A stretch of DNA of 64,000 nucleotides from Ophiura sarsii (Eukaryota; Echinodermata; Ophiuroidea; Amphilepidida; Ophiuridae), in the NCBI GenBank assembly GCA_035610835.1, contig CM069447.1, positions 16,015,992-16,079,991 on the forward strand, read 5' to 3'. How positions within the stretch are numbered: position 1 is the stretch's first letter; every line of letters starts with the position of its first letter. A program made the position numbers and the translations under genes. This document shows, piece after piece, positions 53,951 to 64,000 of this stretch. A model generated the notes under the pieces. That model saw only the letters and a program-made list of their open reading frames with translations, had not been told where the DNA came from and made no database searches.

Positions 53951-54090
53951 TTAACCCTAACTCTAGAACACCACACGGCAACAGATTTGTTTTCCGACCC
54001 CCAAAATTCACCAGAAAACCTGCACGCCGGGTTATAAAAACATTTTTTCTGCCCAGTTGCCGTGTAGTGTAGTAGAGTTAGGGCTATTAA
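53951..54090. mobile_element. 140-bp hairpin MITE with TAACCCTAACTCTA termini
   Basis: TAACCCTAACTCTAGAACAC with CACACGGCAAC is inverted as GTTGCCGTGTAG with TAGAGTTAGGGCTA. Confidence 0.75.
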
Positions 54091-54746
54091 TGTTCTTCCT
54101 AAGAAATGTCAAAAACCTAAGAATACTTATCTTCATACTACCACTCTGAGTTTCTAGTCACATCCAGTTCTCTTAGGAAATTGACACGGTTGAACTACCA
54201 AAGTGGTAGGTCAGCTTGAAGATTGTTCTTAACTTTTTATGCAATAGGGCCCAGTTCTAGTAAGAAAAACACTTATAACATTTATGCTACTTGTCTGCTA
54301 TTATGGTACACAATGAGGTTCTATAGGCCTTGATCATAACATAACTTTAGTATAATAGGCGTTAATATTCATTTAAGATTGTTAGTGTAATCAATCTACA
54401 TGTATAGGGACTGAAATTGAGTTGAATGTTGGCAGATTCATGATAATTAGTAACAAGCTGGGCTCTCTGCAAAATGCTTCGAAGTCATGTTTAAACTTCA
54501 GATAAGAGTAGTATTGATTGCACTGTCTGTATTTTTTTACAGAAGCATATCGACACCAGTGTATATTATTATTTAAATTAATGAATCCCTTATTTTCATA
54601 ATTGTAGATTTACACACTCGATAATGTAAGGTTTCAGATACTTCACATCTCTCATGAATATTCTTATTTCTTGTCATGATTTTCTGACTTGCATGTATTC
54701 CGTTATATTCTGTTCCTTTAATAATATAAACAAATATGGCATTCTT

Positions 54747-55011
54747 AACACTAATGAGACAGAAAGGGGTCAGGTTTGAGAAGTATTTAGTGTAATTGCA
54801 ATTGCTTTAAAATTACCATCGACTCAGTGTAATTGCAATTGCTTTAAAATTACCATCGACTCAGTTCGAGGCGATGGAGTACATACTCATCACAGGCAAT
54901 CCTAGACGCTCAAAGAAAGATGCTGCGTATATTCACTGACATTGCTGCACAGAGAAAGTAAATGGACCATAGATCTTCTAGAAAGGATCATTTCTGTCTC
55001 ATTTAGTGTTA
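54747..55011. mobile_element. MITE with TAACACTAATGAGACAGAAA termini
   Basis: TAACACTAATGAGACAGAAA is inverted as TTTCTGTCTCATTTAGTGTTA with one extra base. Its right end overlaps the start of the next MITE. Confidence 0.85.
54791..54864 (+). repeat. 37-bp unit repeated twice
   Basis: TGTAATTGCAATTGCTTTAA then AATTACCATCGACTCAG, two exact head-to-tail copies. Confidence 0.9.
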
Positions 55012-55222
55012 CTGTAAAAGTGGTTATTTTCATGCGATTACATTTTCGCTCTTTGCCGATCTTCAGCGGTTTCGCTTGTTTTTAAATTCGCGATTTGAAA
55101 GTTTATTACATAGACTTATACACAAATTAAATATGTTTGTGTGTTTTTATTTTCGCAGTAGCTGCTTGGAGCGCGAAAAGTGCGAAAATTAATGTAGCGT
55201 GAAAATGTCCAGGTTAACAGTA
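55010..55222. mobile_element. MITE, TACTGTAAAAGTGG subfamily
   Basis: TACTGTAAAAGTGGTTATTT to AGGTTAACAGTA. Interior TTTTCGC words and AAATTAATGTAGCGTGAAAA. Confidence 0.85.
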
Positions 55223-55500
55223 TTTGAAAGTTGTACTCTTTTGAATTACTAGGAGAAAAAACAGAAATGACCTGCCCAATTCTGTCTGGTTTTGTTTGGT
55301 GGGAATGTTTCTTTATTTAGTTTCGAAATCAGAGTGGATTTCTACAATGATGTTGATCATTCAACATCAAAATCAAAAAGTAATAAAGGGTTCATACATA
55401 TTAGTAGTGCAGAATTTGAAAGCCAAATTTGATATGACTTCTCTTAATAATTCACTTCACTTTTGTAGAGAATCATGATCACCCATTTACAAATTTAGAA

Positions 55501-55534
55501 CCCCCCCCCCCCCCCCCAAAAAAAAAAAAAACCC
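55501..55534 (+). repeat. Poly-C then poly-A run
   Basis: About 17 C followed by about 14 A. Confidence 0.85.
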
Positions 55535-56505
55535 ACCCAAAACATTTCGGATCAAACTTATACTTGGGATCGAAAGTCATTCAAAAGTTGAGGGTGATTT
55601 GCCATTGTGTCCATAAAGAGTAGAATTGTACAATTTTACTAAAATATTAACTGAATACGTAATTGCCATGACTCCCAATTCAGCCCTTATATGGCAAAAG
55701 AATGTATCTTATATGTAGTTTTCTAACACTATACTTCCTTATAACATGATCAAAGTTAGCTTCTTTCTCCATAAAACATGTAGTGATAAAAGGCAGTATA
55801 TTACTTTTATTGTCATTACAAGTTGCAACCTTTTCCCAAGTGAGGATTATTGAACCAAGTTAACACAATCCATGTTAAAAAGAAGTATATCATTAGGAAA
55901 GTACATATTAGATACATCCTTTTGCCATAAAAGGGCTGTCATGTACAAGTATCATATTGAAAACTACTGCAGGCTCTCTATTGTGCACATGTAAATAAAT
56001 AAATAAATTAGGCCGTGTGGTATCCACTATTTATTGGTCAATTGACTCCATCACAGCACTGCTAGTAAACAAAGTATTATGTAAAATGTGCTTTTTGATA
56101 ATGGTAACAGCACCAATTTGTATATAAGTAACAAATTTGTCAGCTTCGTCAGGCCTGGCCCCCATAAGTGCAAAGTGCTAATGATCTCTATTAAAACAAT
56201 AATCCTGGTGTTAATGTTATGGTTAAATAGCATTACATTTTGAAGGGGAAAATGTGTTTAATGTTTAATTTTCTGTTCAATAGCTTTTTGATGACGCTAT
56301 TTATTTAGATCACACTGTAACAAACAATTATTGTTGCTATTAAATTAGAAGTATTAAACAACTGATCTCCAAATTGGACATAACTGAAATTTCAGTCAAT
56401 GGTACATCAAATGTTGTTTTAAGATCTGAAGTATAATACTTCTAGTTTAATTTTCCAGCATAGGAGAACCATTGTGATAATTTTTTATTGTTGCCCTATT
56501 TTGCA

Positions 56506-56718
56506 TACTGTAAAAGCCAATATTTTCGCGTAAAGATATTTTCGCGCATTTTGATATCATAGACATTTCGCTATTTTTTTTTTTCGCGGGCGACCTTCTG
56601 GATGCATTGCATGAAAGTTGAAAACAATATGTTAGTGTGTTATAATTTTTTGCGGAAAAATATTTTGCACGAAAAGCGCGAAAATAAAACCACCACAAAA
56701 ATTTCAGCTTTTACAGTG
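56506..56718. mobile_element. MITE, TACTGTAAAA family
   Basis: TACTGTAAAAGCCAATATTT / AAATTTCAGCTTTTACAGT. It abuts the next element with no gap. Confidence 0.85.
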
Positions 56719-56983
56719 AGGCGATGGGGAAAGCACTGTTCTACAGGCCCGCCATACCTATTTTTATTTCGAAATAAGAAAATTACAGTTTTTTGGAATA
56801 TTTTTGAAAATTGTTGAAATTTGTTGGGACAATTTGAAAATTGTTAAAAAATGCACCAAAATGTCACAAAATTGTTGGGGAAAAAAGAAAAGAATCTAAA
56901 AACCCTTTGACTGTACCCGAGTGGTTCTTTTTGCCTGTAGAGGTCCGTTTGCCCGTAGAACAGTTTGGGTTTTTTCATCGCCT
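56719..56983. mobile_element. MITE with AGGCGATG...CTGTTCTAC termini (copy 1)
   Basis: AGGCGATGGGGAAAGCACTG with TTCTACAGGC is inverted as GCCCGTAGAACAG with TTTTTTCATCGCCT. A relative is at 61752-62012. Confidence 0.75.
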
Positions 56984-56999
56984 GTTACCTTAATTGGGT

Positions 57000-58200
57000 A
57001 ACACATGAGAAATTTGATCTTCAGAAACTATAAACATGATTTGTTTGATATATTGATTTGAAAAAAACACACAACAAGATCCTTATTTTTCTGTTAATAA
57101 CAAGAAGAAAAATGTTTTATATATTCTTAAGTCAACAAGAGATTGATCGTCGTCATAAAGACATGTTTTGAAGATATTTTGCAAATATTATTGTATTGTA
57201 AAGATTGATATTGATTGAATAATGTTTAAAGTGTGTAATTTCTTGTTATAAACATGATGTTAACTATATGTTAAAACCAGGCACAAGTGTCCTGGATTAG
57301 CAGTGGCGGATAGAGGGCACTATTTTCATTACAAGTTTGTATCGGTATAAGTCAGTTTCATAAACCCTTGTTTTTAACTGTTCAGTCAACCAGTACTCTC
57401 AATTTGCTCGCCTGTTCAGCTGGCATCAATTCTTTCATGAAGAAAGTTTATTTCTTGTTAAATTAGATTTTGACATTTTAGTTATAAATTTTCATTTTAC
57501 ATGATAAGACTTTTAAACACTTTCCATGCGGTTGGCTTTTAGTTAACCATATACAAATCAGATGTGTCAGATACCTTTCCCAACTTTGAAAATCTATCTC
57601 AAGGATGACTGAACCAATACTGGACATGTTTGTACTTAAATTGCAATGCATTTCTCGTGGTAATTTCAAATATGGTCATGAAATTCAATCATTTTGGCAT
57701 TTTTGAAACATTTTGTGACATTTTTTAATGTCGTCTGCAGAAATCCTGCCGCGTGGAAAGTGAGAAAACAAGATTTGCATGCCTTTCTTGTAAAATAATT
57801 GAACAAAACCAAGTTCAAGTGTGTGCCAAAATATAGTATATTAAATTGCATGAATGAAATGATAGTTATTCATCAGTATCCTCGGTACAGTCGCACCTGT
57901 GGTATAGGCTGTAACACTTCCTCTGGTCAGTGAAGTCACTGTGTTATTCAGTAAATAAATGGGTGCGCCATCAAAAGGCACTGGCATATACGCACACGTA
58001 GAAAGAAAAACGATACATACATGCATGTATGCTGCGCCTGTAAAGTAAGGTCACTGTGCAGAGGAAGGGAAATATACTATGTATGTGTGGATATTAATGT
58101 GCACCTTTTAAGTTGTTGGGTCAAGTTCGAGGGATGATATCAAGGCGTAGGTCACATGCGTAGATTTCTACACCAGGCTCACGCTTTATGATCAAGCAAA
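57000..58200. other. Intergenic sequence with one MITE trace
   Basis: No coding signal. 57990-58075 is a diverged match to the interior of the GTACCGTAATTT MITE at 34229-34672. The rest is AT-rich. Confidence 0.5.
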
Positions 58201-58470
58201 ATGAGTCGGAAGTCGAAAATTTCAAATTTATTTACAGTTTTCTACTTGATTGTTGTTATTTGCAATGCTACATTTTGTCAAAAAACCTGTCATGAACAGA
58301 CACTGAATTTCAGAGAAGAGCAATTGAAGTGTTTTCCAAACGAAAAAAAAGCAATTCAATCCTTTGTTGTGTTAAATCTCAAAATCAATATTCCCGATAT
58401 CCGACTCAATTTGCTAACTGCGTCATATTGCATGAGTGCCAACATTGCATTGCAGTTTCCCCTACTATAG
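58201..58470 (+). CDS. Candidate small secreted protein (hypothetical)
   Basis: An 89-codon ORF opens with a signal-peptide-like N-terminus: basic MSRKSK, then a hydrophobic core (LFTVFYLIVVICNATFC) and polar, Cys-containing sequence (QKTCHEQTLNFREEQLKCF). The last codons overlap the start of a MITE (58465). I recognise no family, and no splice or promoter support is visible. It could be a real single-exon gene, a first exon, or chance. Confidence 0.25.
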   Translation: MSRKSKISNLFTVFYLIVVICNATFCQKTCHEQTLNFREEQLKCFPNEKKAIQSFVVLNLKINIPDIRLNLLTASYCMSANIALQFPLL

Positions 58471-58670
58471 TTTAATCAGTTCCAAATTGGCAAAGCCTCC
58501 TTATGAATGAATATAGGACTCAATCACACATTGAAAGGCATCAAGGACACTGTACATCATATGTTTGCAAGTGCATCTGGATATATCGTGCTAGTACGCT
58601 TGGATTACTTTTGCGCGCGGAGAGATAAAAATCTGATATTTCTCGCCAATTTGGAACTGATTGAATATAG
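58465..58670. mobile_element. Short MITE, CTATAGTTTAATCAGTTCC family (copy 2)
   Basis: CTATAGTTTAATCAGTTCCA and AATTGGC are inverted as GCCAATTTGGAACTGATTGA and ATATAG. Confidence 0.8.
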
Positions 58671-58759
58671 AATTTGCATTGATGTGAGCCCAACAAGGAT
58701 TAGTATTGAACACTCAAATACACGTTTAAATCCTAACGAATACTCTACCATCACATGAA

Positions 58760-60060
58760 GGAACTTTGTGTAAAAAGAACCTTAATTCTCTGTAGTGAAG
58801 CGCCAGAATGGTGGGGTATTCTATCGCTTGGCCAAAGAGTCATCAATAATGATGTCAAATTGTTTGTATTTGTTGTAATTATACCTGCTAACCAACGTCC
58901 ATTTTGATTGGTTGCTGTTGAACCAATCGAGAGGCACGATAAGAGTTGATGGGTTTACGCCGACAGTTGTAATGATATTAAGAAGCTCACTTGTTAGTGG
59001 TCGATTATAATATTATATAAGTAAAGTAACCATTAAGAGACTGCGTATTAAATATAAAGGGTTTAAGAATTGATTGTATTATATTAATGCTCATCAGTAG
59101 ATTATAGTATAGATAGTAAAAAACACAATGTTGGCTTATGAATTCTGAGTGGAGTGTGTCAATTATTTGTTGAATAGCACAAGGCCCCAAGCATAACAAA
59201 CAGATTTCATACCCCTCTCCCCCCCCCCCCCCCCAAGTTAAACATTGATAGATGAATAAATAAATAGATCAATAATAAATGACTATTTGTTAAAAAACAC
59301 TAGGCATCCAAATGGCATCCAAAATGGGGTTTCTGATAATATGAATTTGCCCAAACTTAAATTGGTTTTTGGTAAGAAAGGCCATGTCGCATTTGTGCTT
59401 CACCGCCCGAAAGAAATAGATACATTATTAAATGAAATGGAATTTAAAAAAAGGGGCAGGGTAGGGAATTTATCAAAATGATTTAAATAATGAAGTGTTG
59501 GTGAAGAAATGAAGATATAAAATAATTAAAAATATACTCTATCAAACAGGTTGGCATTAGGACCGTATTTCGGAAGGAACATTTAAAATAGGGATCCCCT
59601 TATCCGACAATGAAATTTGGTAACATTTACAAACAAATCTCATTTATCACATGTATAAATTGCCCACACTCAAAGTACTGATATTTTAATCTCTAATCCA
59701 CTTTGAACAGCCATTCGTAAACAGCTAAATGTTTAAGCAATTCTCATTGGTGCTAAGAGAAATCGGCGCCATTTATATGAGACAACTTAACACGGCGTAC
59801 ATTAATTAGCGTGACCACCCTCATGCAGTGCGTAGTAACTATAGTTATGTTCCATAATGCGCACTTTTGCAGTGCGTCTACTGCGTTATTCCTGAGAGCT
59901 TATGCGGGCGCATGGCGAACTCACCGCACAGGATTGGATGTAATGTTTTTGGGTTATTCGATACTAAAAGTTGACAAATGTGGGCAATTAAATGTTACAA
60001 ATTTGATTAAATAAATGTCTGTCTAAAGAATGAGAATAAAAGTATAGTTTTTAGACCATA
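58760..60060. other. Intergenic, nothing recognised
   Basis: A C-run at about 59219-59234 and short ORFs without family resemblance; AT-rich. Confidence 0.5.
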
Positions 60061-60066
60061 CTTGTG

Positions 60067-60180
60067 TTATATTGTCTGACATAAATGCGTTCGGTAATAG
60101 TATTGTTTGCGAAGAACAACGACGCCTCTCCACTTGCATTACAATATTATACTACCGACCACATTTATGTCGGATAATTG
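60067..60180. repeat. 114-bp hairpin
   Basis: TTGTCTGACATAAATGCGTT with CGGTAATAGTATTG pairs with CAATATTATACTACCGACCA with CATTTATGTCGGATAA. Confidence 0.75.
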
Positions 60181-60296
60181 AAGGCACTTTGCTTGTAAGC
60201 ATAATTTAAAGCCCTTGTATTACATTCATTTATAGTTTTGTTTCATTTGAGAATCCAAAACGACTCACAAATATATCGAGAATAGAATATAGGTCA

Positions 60297-60448
60297 TAGC
60301 TGTTTTGCTATATACATTGGTCTCATAATGTATATAGACTGTTACCATATTTGGAGTTGTGTATGTTTGCTGCAGGCGGCCATACATGACGACACAAATA
60401 TGGTACAGCCTATACATTATGAGACCAACATTTATAGCAAAACAGCTA
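60297..60448. repeat. 152-bp hairpin
   Basis: TAGCTGTTTTGCTATATACA with TTGGTCTCATAATGTATA pairs with TATACATTATGAGACCAACA with TTTATAGCAAAACAGCTA. The loop is GTTTGCTGCAGGCGGCC-like. Confidence 0.85.
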
Positions 60449-60454
60449 CAGGCT

Positions 60455-61745
60455 ACAATCTATATTTTATTCTCATTCTTTATTTAGTTTATTGGTTATT
60501 CTTTTATTGTATAACTAACGCTTTTGTTAGATTTGGTTTAATCAAACAACAAATGTCCCCCTTTATACAATCGGCAAATCCAACGAGTTGTTTATCAACA
60601 TCCTGCTTCGATTAATCGCCTTCTTTAGCACACGCACACACCCCAACGCTGCGTTATACACACAATGCACAGGCCAGCAACTTTGTGTAGGGTGCTCTTG
60701 AACATCTTAACGCGATGACCATATGCACTTGTAAGGTATGAATTACGCCCCGCCCAAAACAATATATTATCGGTCTCATAATATATAGTGCGTATCAGCC
60801 AAAACTGAATCAAATTGCCTGTTGACATCCAAAACAACACCCATTATATAAAAATTGGATAACAATATTTTTCCAAATTTTGGATAACAATATTTTTTCC
60901 AAATTTTAGTTGGAAACAATGTATGATAATTTATTAACATAAAATGCTGTTTTCACCAAGGCTGTTATAAAGTCAATATAACATTTTACATAATACCCCT
61001 AAAATTACATAATAAAAACATATTTCTTGAATCTAATCTAAAACAGTCTAATACAGCATATGTAAAAAACAAAATTACAAAAATTGAATATTTAGATATG
61101 GATAATTAAAACCGACACAATTGTTTCAGATGATTAATAATTATACTAAGATTGGGGAGACTTGAATATTTTGGTCAAGTTTGTATAAGAAAAATTGTTC
61201 TTTTAGGTTTAGGAATAATAATGTTTTATTTGCTTCTGCGTAAATTGTAATTATTTACATCATTAATTACAAAAGTAAATCATTCAAATATGAGGGTGCA
61301 GTATCATTGATTGTTTTATATGACAAAATATTATAGTTGAATGTTTGTGACGAGTCCCTGTCTGTTTGGCGAATGCCAGGATTTGGAGCATTACTCACTC
61401 TGGCAAAAAAATGCGAGTTACAGAAGAAGACAACAATTATTTTTTAACTTATTGTGTATGGACTATGTTTTAACATACAGGACTATTAACATACAGAAGG
61501 GTCACAAAAGGGGTAATTTTTCAAAATAGTTATTTCAATGAAAAATGGTTAAAAAACAGTTCATCCACAAGCAAGGTCAAAGAAATGTACAATGAAATGT
61601 TTAATTGTTATAGACACAGGTATCTCGGAACTCGGGTCACTTTAACAAATGTTTTATATTAATCATAAGCTACAGTATCTCAATGGTGTTAAAATCAGCA
61701 TGAAAATTCAACGAAAGATGAAGAAATATCAACAGTCAAAGACAT
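60455..61745. other. Intergenic, nothing recognised
   Basis: AT-rich sequence with a short duplicated phrase (TTGGATAACAATATTTTTCC, near 60855 and 60881). No coding signal. Confidence 0.5.
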
Positions 61746-61751
61746 GATGGC

Positions 61752-62012
61752 TCCGATGAAAAAAAATACCCTCTATTCTATGGGCATGACATGACCCATT
61801 TCGTTTAATTGATTTTTTTCTGAATGTGGAATATTTTCATTTTTGGAATTTTTTTAAAACTCAAAATTTGTTGAGAATTCACAAAAATCGTCACAAAAAT
61901 GTTGAGGAAAAAAAGCGAGCAATAATAAATAAACAACAAACACCGCCCGACTGACCCTACCTGAGAGGTTTATTTGTCTGTAGAGCAGGGACAGGTTGGT
62001 TTTTTCGACGCT
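61752..62012. mobile_element. MITE with CGATGAAAAAA...GTAGAGCAG termini (copy 2)
   Basis: Diverged relative of 56719-56983: CCGATGAAAAAAAATACC on the left and GTAGAGCAGGGAC with TTTTTTCGACG on the right. Shared interior TCACAAAAATGTTG(A/G)GG. Confidence 0.6.
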
Positions 62013-62328
62013 GAATTAGTACAGGATAAATAGAATTCTTCAGGAAATAGAAAAGGTGTGAGCTTGTTTGCAACATAAGCAACAAATGTGTGGTCTAAGT
62101 TGCTTGAAAAGAAACTACATTGTAGTTGTAAGCAAAGCAGAACTTTGAAAAACAGGACAATCATCAAATTGATGAAATTAATTTTTTATGTTAATGTTTG
62201 TGTCATTCAATAAAAAGAATTTTGTATTGTGTTTATGAAAATATACATGTATAATAAAATAATGAAATCAATAATAAAAATCTTGAGTTGAAATACTCAA
62301 AACCTGTTCTATGGATCACATCGACCAA

Positions 62329-62542
62329 TACTGTAAAACCAGAAATGTTCGCATGCATTCAAAGAGCACTAAATGCGAAAATGTAATGCCACAAATATTC
62401 CCAATCTACCATGTAGGTGTGCGTTGCAAAGTTACACAATGTAACTCCAAATTTTCCATTCATGAAATGTTCATGCCCTGAATTAGGCCATATTGATGAA
62501 TTGTGAAATTCTAAACTCGCGAACATTTCTGTTTTTACAGTA
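62329..62542. mobile_element. MITE, TACTGTAAAACCAG subfamily
   Basis: TACTGTAAAACCAGAAATGT / ACATTTCTGTTTTTACAGTA. Interior CCCTGAATTAGGCCATATTG is shared with 33404-33627. Confidence 0.88.
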
Positions 62543-62680
62543 TTTGAAAATTTGAGATATGAAGTAAAAAAATAATTGTGTTACTAAAATGTTTGAAAAA
62601 TTATTATCAAAGAAAATATGTGGTCGATCTGCCCATATAACAGGTTCCTTTTCTCTGTCATTGCCCAATGGGCCTCATAA

Positions 62681-63254
62681 TACAGCCATCAAAAAAGTAA
62701 CTATACAGGTAATAAATGGATTTTTAACTCTAAAAATATATATTCTACTTAAAAATATTCAATCATAAAGTTGAGAAATTTATCTTCTTTAATATGAGAT
62801 ATTGCACGCTAGGATCGGTTGAATATTGAAGAAGTGACAATCCAAAATGTAAGGTGAAGTCACAATTTCATTTTCACATTCTACATCACAACACGGGGGA
62901 GAGTATGACAGGTAGCATGTGTGTAGCGTATTGATCCATCAGAACAATACAGCCGACTGTCCAACCTGTGCATGCATCCCCCATTTGCACTACCGGTATA
63001 GTAATCGATAAGGTACCTGTGGATGGGTCCGCGTGTAGAAAATAAAAATGTGAAAATGAAAATCGGACTTCACCTTACATTTTGGAGTGTCACTTCCTCA
63101 ATAATCACCCGATCCTAGCGTGCAATATCTCATATTATAGAAGACAAATTTTTCAACAACCTTATAATTTAATATTTTTAGGTAGGATATATATTTTTAG
63201 AGATAGAAGCCCATTTATTACCTGTATAGTTACGGTACTTTTTTGATGACTGTA
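62681..63254. mobile_element. 574-bp foldback element with TACAG(C/T)CATCAAAAAAGTA termini
   Basis: Arms of about 215 bp pair from TACAGCCATCAAAAAAGTA inward through GCACGCTAGGATCGG and AATGTAAGGTGAAGT. TA flanks fit a Tc1/mariner-type target. Confidence 0.9.
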
Positions 63255-64000
63255 TAGGGTGTCCCAGAATGATTTATACCGGGAAAGGTGCATTTATTTA
63301 GATATGAATACCAAAGTTATTGGACAAAGTGCTAATGATTCTAAAATCATCAGCTTTCATTTTAGACATTTTGAATTTTGTGGAAATGGAAGGGTTTTTT
63401 CAAGTTGGTCCAAAACGATCTCTTTTGATAGTTAAAAAAATCATTGCCCATGTTTGGCACAAAGCTCAATTTACGTAATATGCATGTAATTTGCTGCATC
63501 ATCTTTTAATTTCCACTACAAAGTATAATCAATGTTTTATGAAACAATATTTGAATAGTGTGAGGGAATTGTTCAGCTTGAGTGATTTATACCATATTTC
63601 TGAAGTGGAAGTTAAATATTTGATATGTGTTTTACCAAGGCTATATTAAAAAAATCTTTTGTCTCAAAGCTCTTCATTTTCTAAAACCTAATGCAGAATA
63701 CGTTTTTTATGGGGTTTTTTTTATTTTTATAAAAATAAAAATATTGAAATCCTTGTAAAAGTGACCTTTTGTATTTAAAATGATGTGATCAATGAAAATC
63801 TGAAAAATCAGTGAAACTGGGATTTTTTATTTTTTGTAATTTTTTATTTTTATAATCTTTTTTCTAGCGCGCATCAATTAACTAACGCGCGCGGGAGGGA
63901 GCTTTGAGACAAAAGATTTTTTTAATATAGCTTAATGGAAATGAAAAATGGGTCTTCACCGAATTTTAAAAATTGTCAAGCCATATTGGAACGGATAAAG
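63255..64000. mobile_element. Start of an AGGGTGTCCCAGAATGATTT element, runs off the right edge
   Basis: AGGGTGTCCCAGAATGATTT resembles a transposon terminus. It contains a nested inverted-repeat element (63639-63932), and the window ends before any right terminus. Confidence 0.45.
63639..63932. mobile_element. MITE with GGCTATATTAAAAAAATC termini
   Basis: GGCTATATTAAAAAAATCTT with TTGTCTCAAAGCTC is inverted near 63900-63932. The GTCTCAAAGCT core is shared with 34976-35402. Confidence 0.8.

Overview
The window is animal nuclear DNA with long introns, GT-AG splicing and a dense layer of nested non-autonomous DNA transposons, tRNA-derived SINEs, minisatellites and homopolymer runs. Protein similarity and repeat style suggest a marine invertebrate deuterostome (echinoderm, hemichordate or similar). 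The species cannot be fixed from the sequence alone.

Two protein-coding genes are supported. (1) On the minus strand, the 5' part of a WDR24 orthologue (GATOR2 subunit, nutrient signalling to mTORC1): coding exons at 6149-6173, 2035-2139 and 1021-1134. Together they encode the first 81 residues; the rest lies beyond base 1. A truncated second copy of its exon 3 lies at 580-681. (2) On the plus strand, a complete CDK12/CDK13-type kinase gene (transcriptional CDK, cyclin K partner, RNA polymerase II CTD kinase): seven coding exons from 32524 to 51366 with matching phases, giving 1571 residues. These comprise an N-terminal RS domain, a kinase domain with all catalytic residues, the DCHEL extension, and a long Pro/Ser-rich tail ending in RGG repeats.

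Between the WDR24 start codon (6173) and a plus-strand first-exon-like segment (about 6700-7117, YY1-type motif at 6719-6729, donor after 7117) lies a probable divergent promoter. I infer that the plus-strand exon may be the 5' UTR exon of the kinase gene, which would give a roughly 25-kb first intron.

Bases 7118-32459 are almost wholly repeats. The clearest structure is a Russian-doll nest: a minisatellite interrupted by a 9.4-kb element (16293-25682), which holds an element at 16711-24970, which holds one at 18001-23323, which holds a 3.6-kb hAT-like element (19295-22934). A near-identical copy of that last element sits at 8164-11824. Six elements have exact 8-bp target-site duplications. 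Three of the nested elements share a terminus (GGCAATTCCA-like) but carry three different iterated 14-bp motifs, which is the least familiar structure here.

Inside the kinase gene, exon 4 (catalytic loop) is flanked by two local amplifications. Five tandem units of about 133 bp upstream carry decoy 3' splice sites. Downstream, a 328-bp tandem duplication has produced a 72-nt, in-frame, donor-bearing pseudo-exon in which HRD has become HMG. Downstream of 51366 the window holds a probable 3' UTR, many small MITEs and hairpins, and one candidate small secreted-protein ORF at 58201-58470.
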